Counted from the first letter of the stretch, positions 10,001 to 17,777 are shown. The stretch: 64,000 nt of DNA from Kovacikia minuta CCNUW1 (GCF_020091585.1 NZ_CP083583.1:992001-1056000); one strand, 5' to 3'. Notes: generated from the sequence alone by a model not told the origin. Translations and numbers: made by a program.

Positions 10001-10625
10001 AGCCGATGAATTGGAATCTCGCCTTCAGCGACGGTTGACGGAATTGGAGCAGGAACGGAAGCTGTCTCCCTTGCCTCCGGTGGTGGTGGGTGGAGCGTTG
10101 GTCATCCCGATCGGATTTTTGCAACGGGTGCAGGGTAAGCGACAGTCCGAGGCTGATTTGTTCGCCAGGGAGACGAAGCGGGTTGAGATGCTGGCAATGC
10201 AAGCGGTGATGGCAGCAGAGCAGGCGTTGGGGCATGAACCGCGAGATGTGAGCCGGGAGAAGTGTGGCTATGACATTGAATCTCGTGTGCCAGGGACGGG
10301 GGAGCAGCCGAGTCGAGTCCGGTTTATTGAGGTGAAGGGACGGATCAAGGGAGCAGAGACGGTTACAGTCACCAAAAACGAAATTTTGACGGCATTGAAT
10401 AAGCCAGAAAACTTTGTGCTGGCGTTGGTGCAGGTGCCATCGGCGGATTTTCCTGAAGGGGATGCGTTTAAGGTTTCGACTACGAAGGGGAGTTACAACG
10501 TGGGGGATAACGGTTGTGTAGTGCGGTATGTGGTCAACCCGTTCCAGAAGGAGCCAGACTTTAAGGCAGACAGCGTGAACTATAACTGGAAGGAGTTATG
10601 GAGTCAGGGGAGGAATCCAGAATGA
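7050..10625 (+). CDS. SNF2-type helicase with C-terminal DUF3883 domain (Hma-like defence helicase)
   Basis: Superfamily 2 helicase of 1,191 residues. Motif I is LADDPGAGKT near residue 127; the DEAH box is ICDEAHKM near 228; motif III is LLMTATPHNGKEEDF. The C-terminal RecA-like lobe has VLLATDAAGEGINLQRAHL and NRLEQRFGRIHRIGQ near 570-610. Coiled-coil stretches follow. The last roughly 130 residues (GYDIESR...RFIEVKGR) look like DUF3883, a domain related to PD-(D/E)XK nucleases and common in defence helicases. Family knowledge: such helicases occur with DUF1156 methylases and DUF499 ATPases in predicted anti-phage loci, and remnants of both lie downstream here. The start follows a GAGGAG at suitable distance. 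The gene appears intact and may still act, although its partners are broken. Confidence 0.88.
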   Translation: MVRLEDLVRGTTVKGILPNHHVVIVDVTQHSDDVIELVYKDASGNLGNELVLRDREPDLELVTTGQPWSFDGDGAMLRLVSEAHRIRLAHLFDPLLAVHTSLVEPLPHQITAVYGEMIPRQPLRFLLADDPGAGKTIMAGLLMRELLIRGDLHRCLVVCPGSLAAQWQDELFQKFHLPFEILTNDRIEAARTGNAFTEIPLLIVRLDKLSRNDDLQAKLAQTDWDLVICDEAHKMSASFFGGEVKETKRYKLGKLLGDVTRHLLLMTATPHNGKEEDFQLFMALLDSDRFEGRFRGGTNTTDTSDLMRRLVKEDLLKFDGKPLFPERKAYTVGYRLSDLEQQLYHKVTEYVREEFNRADALENNGRKGTVGFALTILQRRLASSPEAIYQSIHRRRERLQKRLQEEEALKRGLGAQLDFGRTIDPEDWEDDFDDVPEDERESTEEEVVDQATAARTVAELQAEIEQLNQIEQLALKVKRSGKDKKWEELSNLLQNEAELFDAHGHRRKLVLFTEHRDTLNYLADLIRTLIGRSEAVVMIHGGMGREQRKKAEESFKQDVTVQVLLATDAAGEGINLQRAHLMVNYDLPWNPNRLEQRFGRIHRIGQTEVCHLWNLVAEETREGEVYLTLLRKLDLEQKALGGKVFDVLGKAIAGKDLRDLLIEAIRYGDRHDVRAKLDQMVSRLDQDKLLELLEERALARDTMDASRVQRIREDMERAEARRLQPHFIAAFFLEAFSNLGGTAKQREPKRYEITHVPAMIRSQDRQIGVREPILRSYERICFEKGLINVPGKPPAAFVCPGHPLLEAVTEITLDRHRDLLKQGAVLVDENDFGEQVRALVYLEHSIQDASTDSSGKRRVVSRRMQYVEIDAEGNTQNAGYAPYLNYRPLREEEKPFIAPVLEQDWLRKNLEPQATKYAIAHLMPEHLREVKQRKEELVAKTMKAVKERLTKEIYYWDQQAEQLKQQEAAGKTNAKINSAKARTRADELESRLQRRLTELEQERKLSPLPPVVVGGALVIPIGFLQRVQGKRQSEADLFARETKRVEMLAMQAVMAAEQALGHEPRDVSREKCGYDIESRVPGTGEQPSRVRFIEVKGRIKGAETVTVTKNEILTALNKPENFVLALVQVPSADFPEGDAFKVSTTKGSYNVGDNGCVVRYVVNPFQKEPDFKADSVNYNWKELWSQGRNPE

Positions 10626-10661
10626 TGAATCATGCTGTAGTTCAGGGGGGAGGTCACTACC

Positions 10662-10886
10662 ATGCAGGCTCATAAGGTTGAAGCGGTTTTGTCTGAGAAT
10701 GGCACGTTAGTGCTGGAGGGGTTGCCGTTTCAAGCGGGGGAGGCAGTTGAGGTGATTATCTTGAAAAAGCCTGTCTCTAACCCTCAACAAGAGGTAAATT
10801 CCCACTCCCTTCAGAACAACCTCTATCACTATGATGAGCCGTTTGCACCCGCAACGGCATTAGAAGATTGGGAAGCCCTTCGATAA
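10662..10886 (+). CDS. Small antitoxin-like protein
   Basis: A 74-residue protein, MQAHKVEAVLSENGTLVLEG..., rich in beta strands at its N-terminus, like the short AbrB/VapB-type or DUF2281-like antitoxins of cyanobacteria. It lies 36 bp after the helicase and precedes a Uma2-family gene. No PIN or other toxin follows directly. It could be an orphan antitoxin or a partner of the Uma2 gene. Confidence 0.55.
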   Translation: MQAHKVEAVLSENGTLVLEGLPFQAGEAVEVIILKKPVSNPQQEVNSHSLQNNLYHYDEPFAPATALEDWEALR

Positions 10887-10939
10887 TGGTTTATGTATCC
10901 GAAAGTTGGGTGGGGAATTTTATTGAAGGGAGTAAAGCC

Positions 10940-11578
10940 ATGCTACTAGAGTTACGGCGAATCAATGTACCACCGGGGCAGCGAGTCATTTTGCAGGATA
11001 TCACCTGGCAAGAATTTGAAACCATCCTGGATGAATTGGGAGACCATCGCGGGTCTCGATTGGCGTATGACAATGGGCTGCTGGAGATTATGATGCCGCT
11101 ACCGGAGCATGAGGATGATAAGGAAATTATTGGGGATTTGATCAAGGCGTTGTTAGAAGAGTTAGATATTGAGTTTCGTAGTTTGGGTTCAACAACCTTC
11201 AAAAAGCCTACGGCTCAAGGATTAGAGCCTGATCAGTGTTTTTATATTCAAAATGAAGCGACGATTCGCGGCAAGAAGCGAATTGATTTAAGTGTCGATC
11301 CGCCGCCTGATTTGGCGATCGAGGTTGATGTCACCTCTCGAACTCATCCCAGTATCTATGAGGCATTGCAGGTGCCGGAACTCTGGCGATTTGATCAGGG
11401 GAATCTGCAAATCAATGTGTTGAATTTTGGGAAATACCAGGAAGTGTTAGAAAGCCCCAATTTCCCAGGTTTAGCTCTGAAGCAAATGATTCCTCATTAC
11501 TTAAGGGAGAGCAAAACTTTGGGCAGAAATAAGGTACTCAAGGCGTTTCGCCAATGGGTACGAGAGCAAATCCAGTAG
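10940..11578 (+). CDS. Uma2-family protein (restriction-endonuclease-like fold)
   Basis: About 212 residues from the ATG at 10940, which follows a GAAGGGAG ribosome-binding site; an upstream in-frame TTG at 10868 would overlap the preceding gene. It shows the Uma2 pattern: N-terminal LTWEEFE-like block (ITWQEFETILDELG), YDNGLLEIMMP, DQCFYIQN and the core PDLAIEVDVTSRTHPS, with D and E...D residues of a PD-(D/E)XK-like fold. Uma2 proteins are abundant in cyanobacteria; their function is not settled. Here it sits inside the defence locus. Confidence 0.85.
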   Translation: MLLELRRINVPPGQRVILQDITWQEFETILDELGDHRGSRLAYDNGLLEIMMPLPEHEDDKEIIGDLIKALLEELDIEFRSLGSTTFKKPTAQGLEPDQCFYIQNEATIRGKKRIDLSVDPPPDLAIEVDVTSRTHPSIYEALQVPELWRFDQGNLQINVLNFGKYQEVLESPNFPGLALKQMIPHYLRESKTLGRNKVLKAFRQWVREQIQ

Positions 11579-11618
11579 TCCCAAAATCTAAAATCCAAAA
11601 TCTTAAATCTAAAATTCA

Positions 11619-11945
11619 ATGACCTACCGCAAAAAGCTAATTGAAGTTGCCCTACCGCTCGAAGCGATCAATATGGAATCGGCGCAGGAGAAGTCGATTC
11701 GACATGGACACAGTACGTTGCATCTGTGGTGGGCGCGGCGACCATTAGCAGCTTGTCGGGCGGTGTTGTTTGCGTCTTTGGTGGATGATCCATCGAGCCA
11801 TCCAGATAAGTTTCCGACTGAGGAAGCGCAGAATGCAGAGCGGCAGAGGCTTTTTGACATTCTGGGGCAAATTGTCACCGTTGAGGAAAAGGGTAAGACG
11901 AAACAAATAGTTCGACAGCAGTTAGCTGATATTGAGGAGGGTTAG
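11619..11945 (+). pseudogene. DUF1156 DNA methyltransferase, N-terminal remnant
   Basis: A 108-residue frame beginning [18 protein letters not shown] and containing [25 protein letters not shown] and VDDPSSHP, the N-terminal hallmark of DUF1156 methylases, which are normally around 900-1,000 residues. The similarity ends near VTVEE and the frame closes at 11945. The matching C-terminal piece lies 2 kb downstream (13958-14197), so the catalytic middle (including any NPPY motif) is missing and replaced by the DUF2075 gene. DUF1156 methylases belong to helicase-methylase-ATPase (Hma) defence sets. Confidence 0.75.
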
Positions 11946-11950
11946 GACTA

Positions 11951-13936
11951 ATGACGATGTGTGCCTACTCAGCAACTATCAGTACCTTTCTTGATGATGT
12001 AAGGCAAGCTCGAATTCATGCTGCGATGCAAGAAGGAGCTAGGAGAGCAGGGTTTGGTTTTGGACAAAGAGAGCAATACTCTTGGATTGCAAATACACCT
12101 CATATCGTTCGTCTCACTCAAAGCCTTTCACCGAGTACTGTTATAGCTTTTGAACTCCTTGATCCCGTTGTTCAACGCCGTAATCGTGCAGATGTTGTGC
12201 TGTTTGGGATAGATAACTCTGGGATGCAACGTCTTATATTGCTCGAATTAAAACAATGGAGCACATTTGAAGTAGTTCAGAATTCAGAGCATCATGTACT
12301 GGCTAATATTTATGGATCTACTGTTAGCGAAACTATACATCCCTCACTTCAAGCGTCTTTGTTCGTTGATCGTCTTAAATTTTGGGTAAACAGCTGCTAC
12401 AGCGAAAACACTAGTGCAATAGATTGTAAAGCATACGCTGTTCTATTCAATATGTCTGAACCATTTATCAGCCAAATCAGAAATGACCCCTATGCTTGGA
12501 CACAACAAAAAGCACCTGTTATAGGTGCAAGTGAAATTGATATGTTTGCTACCTCTATTAATCAAGACCTAAAACGAGGAAATGGCGAAGTAGTATATAA
12601 AAAATTTGTAAATAGTGATATTAGACCAAGTAGAAAATTTATTGAGTTTGCAACCCAAGTAATCAATGGGCGTGAAATTTTTCCACTAATTCCGGAGCAG
12701 TATCAAGTTTATGAGGGAATCCGTAAATCATTAGTTAATGCTGCTCAGGATGCTTCAAAGACAGTCATAATTGTCTCCGGAAATCCTGGTTCTGGAAAAA
12801 CTGCCATTGCACTTCAGGCTATGTCATCAATTTTGCAGGAGAATCTACGACCTACCTATGTGGTTAAGTCTGCTGCAATGAAGACATCTGTTCAAAAAGG
12901 TTTGGGTGAACATCTTAAACCACTAATTTCATATAACGATAGATTTGGTTATCTCGAACCAAATTCGTGTGATGTAGTTTTGGTTGATGAAGCTCATCGA
13001 ATAGATGGCATTGCATCAATGGATTGGTCATCAGGAAATCGGAGACAAAAAACGCGAGAGGAACTCGCTGCTTCTCTTCCTATTGTTCAAGAAATAATTA
13101 GAGCAGCAAAAGTAAGTGTATTCTTTATAGACGAAAGACAGATTATTCAACCTGGTGAGGCAAATCGTATTCAAGACATTCAACTAGCAGCAGCAAAAGA
13201 AAATGCTGTAGTTGTAAATTACCACCTGGAGGCTCAGCATCGTTTAGCAGGATCGCTAGAATTCATTGATTGGGTTAATACTCTATTAGAGTCTCCAACT
13301 CCAAATCTTAGGACAGTAGGGTATCTTGGAAACTTTCACTTTGAATTAATTAATGATCCCGCTGAGTTAGTTGCAATTCATGAGGATTGGGAGAAACAAC
13401 TACCAAATCAATCTCGATTATTAACAGGCTGGTGCTGGAACTGGTCACAGAAGTCACAGGATGATGGTTCCTTACCAAAAGAAGTCTCTATTCCTGGTTT
13501 CATTGATTATCCCTGGGAAGCTCCCAAAATAGGTAAGCCTGGGCGACTTGCACCAGGAATTTCAAGAGGTGAATTTTGGGCAACAGATCCTTCGGGAGCG
13601 CAAAGCTTTGGATCAGTTTATACAGCCCAAGGATTTGATATCCCTACTGTTTGTTTACTTTGGCCGCGAGACCTATTGTGGCGGGATGGTCGGTGGGTAG
13701 GTAATCCAATGAGGAAGAAAACTAAATCTCGTGAACGCGGAGGACATCCTCACTATGACAATGTAGATCCCAAGCTATCGAAGCTTGATGATACTGCGAT
13801 TGTTCCATATCTGCTCAATGTTTATCGAATACTGATGACTAGAGCAACAAAGCGTTTATATGTATCTTTTCTTGATTTAGAAACAAGAAATTTGGTTCAG
13901 AGCTTGCTTCCTAGCGAGATTTCTATAAGCCCCTAA
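11951..13936 (+). CDS. Nuclease-helicase: PD-(D/E)XK-like N-terminus plus DUF2075 helicase
   Basis: A 661-residue protein. Residues about 75-105 (RNRADVVLFG ... LILLELKQWS) match the D...ExK core of PD-(D/E)XK nucleases. Residues about 275-640 are a DUF2075 (Schlafen-like) superfamily 1 helicase: Walker A SGNPGSGKTAIAL near 277, Walker B VVLVDEAHRID near 345, FFIDERQIIQPGE, and the late motifs GSVYTAQGFDI and YRILMTRATKRLYVSF. The nuclease plus DUF2075 layout recalls the Nhi-type nuclease-helicase immunity proteins, but I cannot test homology. Its ATG lies six bases after the stop of the methylase remnant, preceded by GAGGAGG. Its composition is more AT-rich than the flanking helicase gene, suggesting separate acquisition. 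Confidence 0.82.
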   Translation: MTMCAYSATISTFLDDVRQARIHAAMQEGARRAGFGFGQREQYSWIANTPHIVRLTQSLSPSTVIAFELLDPVVQRRNRADVVLFGIDNSGMQRLILLELKQWSTFEVVQNSEHHVLANIYGSTVSETIHPSLQASLFVDRLKFWVNSCYSENTSAIDCKAYAVLFNMSEPFISQIRNDPYAWTQQKAPVIGASEIDMFATSINQDLKRGNGEVVYKKFVNSDIRPSRKFIEFATQVINGREIFPLIPEQYQVYEGIRKSLVNAAQDASKTVIIVSGNPGSGKTAIALQAMSSILQENLRPTYVVKSAAMKTSVQKGLGEHLKPLISYNDRFGYLEPNSCDVVLVDEAHRIDGIASMDWSSGNRRQKTREELAASLPIVQEIIRAAKVSVFFIDERQIIQPGEANRIQDIQLAAAKENAVVVNYHLEAQHRLAGSLEFIDWVNTLLESPTPNLRTVGYLGNFHFELINDPAELVAIHEDWEKQLPNQSRLLTGWCWNWSQKSQDDGSLPKEVSIPGFIDYPWEAPKIGKPGRLAPGISRGEFWATDPSGAQSFGSVYTAQGFDIPTVCLLWPRDLLWRDGRWVGNPMRKKTKSRERGGHPHYDNVDPKLSKLDDTAIVPYLLNVYRILMTRATKRLYVSFLDLETRNLVQSLLPSEISISP

Positions 13937-13957
13937 TTCTAGGATTTAAGTGATGCC

Positions 13958-14197
13958 ATGAAAAAAGGATGCAGGTTAGGACGGAGAAACAGGTACGGCT
14001 CAAATGTTATCGCAATTGGCAACTTAGGAGAAGTGGCACGAGATCTCGCCTACCGCCTCTACAGCATTTGCGATCGCAAAGGTTGGACACAGGAGGCGAT
14101 CGCCTACAACAGCCTGGTCATCTCCTGGTCCGAAATCGCCAGATTAGCATTAGAGAAGAAACAAGTTCATCCAGTACAAGGCAGTTTAGAGTTATAG
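13958..14197 (+). pseudogene. DUF1156 methyltransferase, C-terminal remnant
   Basis: From about residue 20 the frame reads IAIGNLGEVARDLAYRLYSI, then RKGWTQEAIAYNSLVISW, a pattern I recognise from the extreme C-terminus of DUF1156 methylases. The first roughly 17 residues look unrelated, marking the junction with the inserted DUF2075 gene. Together with 11619-11945 this shows that a methylase gene was replaced internally. HIP1 motifs are present here but absent from the inserted gene's core. Confidence 0.6.
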
Positions 14198-14239
14198 ACT
14201 TTGAAATTCGGCAGTTTAGAGTTATAGACTTTGAAATTC
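14180..14239 (+). repeat. 30-bp perfect tandem duplication
   Basis: Two adjacent copies of a 30-bp unit beginning GGCAGTTTAGAGTTATAGAC (14180-14209 and 14210-14239). It overlaps the end of the methylase remnant and lies just before the vapB start. Confidence 0.9.
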
Positions 14240-14254
14240 GACAGAGGAAAAACC

Positions 14255-14497
14255 ATGAATACACAGCTAGTCAACTCAATTGTCCAGGTCTTTCAGGCTT
14301 TACCTCCGGCAGAGCAAAAACTTCTAATGGAACGGCTAAACTCATGCTTTACTCCAACCCCATCCGAGAATGAAGAACCGATCAGCGAAGCAGCCTGGGA
14401 AGTTTGGCGATCGCTGGGAGATGATGCCGTCGAGGGCAAACTAGAGAACCCATCTATTAACCACGATCGCTACCTCTACTCCAATCCTCATGAATAA
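14255..14497 (+). CDS. VapB-type antitoxin, probable
   Basis: An 80-residue protein starting at ATG 14255 after AGAGGAAAAACC. It begins MNTQLVNSIVQVFQALPPAE and has the cyanobacterial antitoxin layout of a short helical N-terminus and an acidic C-terminus (AWEVWRSLGDDAVEGKLENP). It overlaps the PIN-domain gene by eight bases, which is typical of VapBC operons. The C-terminal part is expected to bind and block the toxin. Confidence 0.7.
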   Translation: MNTQLVNSIVQVFQALPPAEQKLLMERLNSCFTPTPSENEEPISEAAWEVWRSLGDDAVEGKLENPSINHDRYLYSNPHE

Positions 14498-14909
14498 GAT
14501 CTTCGTAGACACCAGTGCTTTTGCTGCCTTAGCCGACAGTAGCGACGATAACCATACTGGTGCAACAGAATTCAATCGGACAGTGAAAGGTATATCACTC
14601 ATCACTTCCAATTATGTATTGGATGAGCTTTATACCTTGCTCCTGATCAATACCGATTATTCCAAAACTGTGCAATTTAAGACCCAACTAGATTTTTTAA
14701 TAGCTCAAAAACTTTTAAAGATCGTATGGATTTCTGAAGAACTTGAAGCACAAACCTGGCAAGTTTTTGAAAAATTCAATAAAGATAAGCAATGGTCTTT
14801 TACAGATTGTTCGTCTTACGTTGTCATGAAAGAACAGGGCATCACTGAAGTATTTACCTTTGACCACCACTTTTCGCAAATGGGCTTTACCCGTTTACCA
14901 GTTACCTAA
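14490..14909 (+). CDS. PIN-domain ribonuclease toxin (VapC-type)
   Basis: A 139-residue PIN domain. The acidic residues expected to bind metal are visible: Asp7 (FVDTSAF), Glu46 (LDELY), Asp106 (FTDCSS) and Asp125 (FDHHF). The length matches VapC toxins. It overlaps the antitoxin gene upstream. Such pairs are common passengers in cyanobacterial defence islands. It appears intact. Confidence 0.85.
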   Translation: MNKIFVDTSAFAALADSSDDNHTGATEFNRTVKGISLITSNYVLDELYTLLLINTDYSKTVQFKTQLDFLIAQKLLKIVWISEELEAQTWQVFEKFNKDKQWSFTDCSSYVVMKEQGITEVFTFDHHFSQMGFTRLPVT

Positions 14910-14992
14910 ACCACCAAGCCACAAAGATCACAGAGAGAAATTCCTTTGTGTCCTCTATGCCTCCGTGGTAAACCTATAATCCCTCATCACCT

Positions 14993-15274
14993 ATGTCTAT
15001 CAGCAACCATGAACGAGTTGGTCGAGCCTTGAATCTCCTCAAAGAGGGCTTATATCCCTATATTGAGCGCGAGATGAAAGCGGTCTACAAAGATAAATGG
15101 TTGCTGGCAACTGTCCCCCATATTGATCCAGACAACACCCTCCGTCGCAAGCCTGAAGACATTCTCAAAGAAGATGTCATGGCTCAACTCAAGCTGATGC
15201 CCTCTGTGACAATATGGATGAGACACCTGACCACTTTCAAATTACTGTCTAGTTCAGGTGAACTTCTATGGTGA
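14993..15274 (+). pseudogene. DUF499/Swt1-HEPN defence ATPase, N-terminal remnant cut by an IS
   Basis: The first about 70 residues (SNHERVGRALNLLKEGLYPY, IEREMKAVYKDKW) match the Swt1-type HEPN segment found at the start of DUF499 ATPases of defence loci. After DVMAQLKLM the sequence enters the left inverted repeat of an IS3-like element at 15205 and continues as nonsense to 15274. DUF499 proteins usually exceed 1,000 residues, so more than 90% is lost. With the SNF2 helicase and DUF1156 pieces upstream it completes the helicase-methylase-ATPase order. Confidence 0.65.
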
Positions 15275-15705
15275 TGCCTTGTGTCTCCACTCCTGCCCAT
15301 AACGGCGCTCAAGCATCCGGTGTACGTAATCCCGAAGTGGTAGAAAAAGCACAACGTCGAATTTACACGGCTGAGTACAAGCTACGGATTCTTCAAGAAA
15401 CCGACAGTTGTAGTGAAGGACAAATTGGTGCGATTTTGCGGCGTGAGGGACTGTACTCGTCGCACTTGACGACCTGGCGACGACAACGACAAGCCGGACA
15501 ACTGGCAGCTTTAACAGACAACAAGCGGGGGCGCAAACCTATGCCAGCCAATCCTTTGAATGCTGAGGTCGAGCGGTTGCGACGGGAGAATGAACGGCTC
15601 AGCCAACGGCTGCAACAAGCCGAGTTGATCATCGATATTCAAAAAAAAGCTTGTGCGATCTTAAACATCACGCTGGCGACGAACACCAGCGACACCAGCG
15701 ATTGA
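15268..15705 (+). CDS. IS3-family transposase OrfA (helix-turn-helix)
   Basis: A 145-residue protein with an N-terminal helix-turn-helix (RRIYTAEYKLRILQETDSC ... GAILRREGLYSSHLTTW) and a leucine-zipper-like coiled coil (AEVERLRRENERLSQRLQQA). A run of eight A at 15641-15648 near its end offers a classical -1 slippage site that would fuse it to OrfB. Its stop overlaps the OrfB ATG as TGATG, so reinitiation is also possible. Confidence 0.85.
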   Translation: MVMPCVSTPAHNGAQASGVRNPEVVEKAQRRIYTAEYKLRILQETDSCSEGQIGAILRREGLYSSHLTTWRRQRQAGQLAALTDNKRGRKPMPANPLNAEVERLRRENERLSQRLQQAELIIDIQKKACAILNITLATNTSDTSD

Positions 15706-16709
15706 TGAGTGCCGTTGAACAACTGGCACCGACAATGGGTGTTGCACCGGTTTGTCAGGGATTGGGGGTCAGCCGTGCTAGCTACTATCGCAAGCAAAAG
15801 CCTAAGGGTGAACCCAAACCCAAGCCGAAACCTGAGCGTGCGCTCAGCAATGAGGAACGACAACAGGTTTTGGATCTACTGCATAGTGACCGTTTTGTAG
15901 ACCAATCCCCCCAGGAGGTATACGCCACCCTACTCGACGAAGGCACTTATCTATGTTCGATGCGCACGATGTACCGCATCCTGGCAGACCATGCCGAAGT
16001 GAGGGAACGCCGCCATCAATTACGCCACCCCAACTACCAAAAGCCCGAACTGCTGGCAACCGGGGCAAACCAGTTGTGGTCATGGGACATCACCAAACTC
16101 TATGGACCTTACAAATGGACTTACTACTATCTCTATGTCATCTTGGATGTCTTCAGTCGCTATGTTGTGGGCTGGATGGTCGCCCACCGGGAATCCGCTT
16201 CCCTGGCAGAACGGCTGATTGAGCAAACTACTCAAAAACAACAGATCCAGCCCGGACAGTTAACGATTCATGCTGACCGAGGAGCCGCGATGACGTCAAA
16301 GGCGGTTGCCCTGTTGCTGTCTGACCTCGGTGTGACCAAAACCCATTCTCGTCCCCATGTGTCCAATGACAACCCTTATTCCGAAGCGCAGTTCAAGACC
16401 CTCAAGTACCAGCCTCAATTTCCCAAACAGTTTGGCTCAATTGAAGATGCTCGCACCTTTTGTCAAACCTTTTTCCAGTGGTATAACCACGACCATCACC
16501 ATAGCGGTATCGGCTTGTTAACACCTGCGATCTTGCACTACGGACAAGCCCCGGCCGTGACGCAACAAAGACAGCAGGTGTTGCAAGCTACATACCTCAC
16601 CCATCCAGAACGTTTTGTCAAAGGTTTGCCAATGCCTCCTGCCATTCCTACAGAAGCTTGGATTAATCCGCCGGTAGTTTCCACTGCCCAGGGACAAGAG
16701 CAACACTAA
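15705..16709 (+). CDS. IS3-family transposase OrfB (DDE integrase core)
   Basis: About 334 residues from the ATG at 15705; the frame is open upstream to the A8 run, so an OrfAB fusion by -1 frameshift is likely. DDE residues are visible in WSWDITKLYGPYKW, IHADRGAAMTS and NPYSEAQFKTLKY. It ends 36 bases before the right inverted repeat. It seems intact. Confidence 0.88.
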   Translation: MSAVEQLAPTMGVAPVCQGLGVSRASYYRKQKPKGEPKPKPKPERALSNEERQQVLDLLHSDRFVDQSPQEVYATLLDEGTYLCSMRTMYRILADHAEVRERRHQLRHPNYQKPELLATGANQLWSWDITKLYGPYKWTYYYLYVILDVFSRYVVGWMVAHRESASLAERLIEQTTQKQQIQPGQLTIHADRGAAMTSKAVALLLSDLGVTKTHSRPHVSNDNPYSEAQFKTLKYQPQFPKQFGSIEDARTFCQTFFQWYNHDHHHSGIGLLTPAILHYGQAPAVTQQRQQVLQATYLTHPERFVKGLPMPPAIPTEAWINPPVVSTAQGQEQH

Positions 16710-16745
16710 TTTCTCGCTCTACGTTGTCTCATTCTTGTTGACACA

Positions 16746-17372
16746 TTCCGCGGCTCGAATCAACAATTGACTGTTGCTACGCCTGGGTTGGACAAACAGA
16801 TCGTAGATATCGGCTTCGCGGTCGCCCACATGCACTATGCACACGCTCTCATCGAGCCCTTGTTCGGCTGCTGTTAACGTGTCGAGCCAGCGCTGACTCT
16901 CCTTCTCACGGGTAGCTTTCTTCCGCCGGTCTCCCCGCTTGCCAGTCCGCTCCGCGCGTGTCCAGGTGTGCTGATGCAAGAGTCCCAACGGTGCGCCACT
17001 GCCACTGACGGCAAAGCAACTATGCACTTTAATCCCTTGCTGCTGGCTCTGGTTGATAAAGCCCAAGCCACTGGTCTGTTGCAAACCACTGAAGTTTAAG
17101 TCCGTGGTGTCTTGAATCGCCAGCACGACTGCTGCCGCATTGGCTCGCTCCACCACACTGCCGCGATGACTCGCCAAAATCTGTGTCGGTTGCACCCGCT
17201 CATTCGTCCAAAACCGATAGATACTCTGACTCTTAGAGGCGCTCCCACCCGCCTGTGGCACACTTGCTTCAGGCTGCTCAGCTAACAGGCGCACCGTTTC
17301 CCGTAAGCGTTGTCCATGCCGAAAATCACTGAAGGGATGACTTTTGATTTCTTAGCGTGCCCAATCGCGCAT
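16746..17372 (-). pseudogene. IS4-family transposase remnant (nonsense codon and 3' truncation)
   Basis: Read from ATG at 17372: MRDWAR, then a TAA at 17352-17354, then EIKSHPFSDFRHGQRLRE and on to ASKSQSIYRFWTNERVQP. DDE-type blocks are QDTTDLNFSGLQQTSGLGF and VHVGDREADIYDLF. The frame is severed at the right end of the IS3-like element (16745), and the last codons of the apparent frame belong to that element. Length is about 200 of the usual 450 residues. Confidence 0.8.
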
Positions 17373-17504
17373 GATGACCTCTCGCTAGATGACTCAACAA
17401 CTGTCATTAAAGCTCTCACACCCGATGCTTTGAAGCGATGCCCTGTAACACTTCTACGCACTTGTGCCTAATGGATAGATCAGGAAGGTGAGCCGATCTA
17501 TCCA

Positions 17505-17777
17505 GTGGGCCAAGCTCAGATTAGTCGCATCACCTTCTATCGACCGGGTGAGCTACCGGGCATCGTCTTGGAGTCTGCCCCCGAAACCACACCTGAGCTG
17601 AGACATTGCGTCGTTCCCGTTCCTTCGCGTCCCGTCACCTGTGAGACCGGGGAAGACTGCTCCAAGTGTCTGGCCCTGGCAGGTCATCTCCAGCGAGAGG
17701 CTGATGCGGTCGAAGCGGAGCATCAACCCTATCACCACCAGGCGAACTGGTTGCAGCGGTTGTTCTCCAAGGGCTAG
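17505..17777 (+). CDS. Hypothetical protein, possibly a gene fragment
   Basis: A 90-residue frame starting at GTG 17505, preceded in frame by plausible coding sequence (EGEPIYPV) back to a stop at 17469. It contains CETGEDCSKCLALAGHLQRE, with three cysteines, and a basic C-terminus. There is no clear ribosome-binding site and it is flanked by IS debris, so it may be the tail of a lost gene. I do not recognise a family. Confidence 0.35.
   Translation: MGQAQISRITFYRPGELPGIVLESAPETTPELRHCVVPVPSRPVTCETGEDCSKCLALAGHLQREADAVEAEHQPYHHQANWLQRLFSKG

Larger units (their letters stand above)
15205..16745 (+). mobile_element. IS3-family-like insertion sequence
   Basis: About 1,541 bp. Imperfect terminal inverted repeats: TGTGACAATATGGATGAGAC at the left end and, read inward on the other strand, TGTGTCAACAAGAATGAGAC at the right end. 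Two overlapping transposase frames lie inside. The flanks (CCCTC left, TTCCG right) show no target duplication. The left flank is a defence ATPase gene and the right flank an IS4-type remnant, so a deletion or recombination has joined unrelated DNA across the element. Confidence 0.8.

Noticed and set aside
9258-10235. 325-codon minus-strand frame opposite the helicase gene
   Set aside because: It is the antisense shadow of a clearly conserved helicase/DUF3883 frame and resembles no protein.
13969-14373. 134-codon frame in another phase over the methylase remnant and vapB
   Set aside because: Arg/Gln-rich shadow; the other frames carry recognisable sequence.
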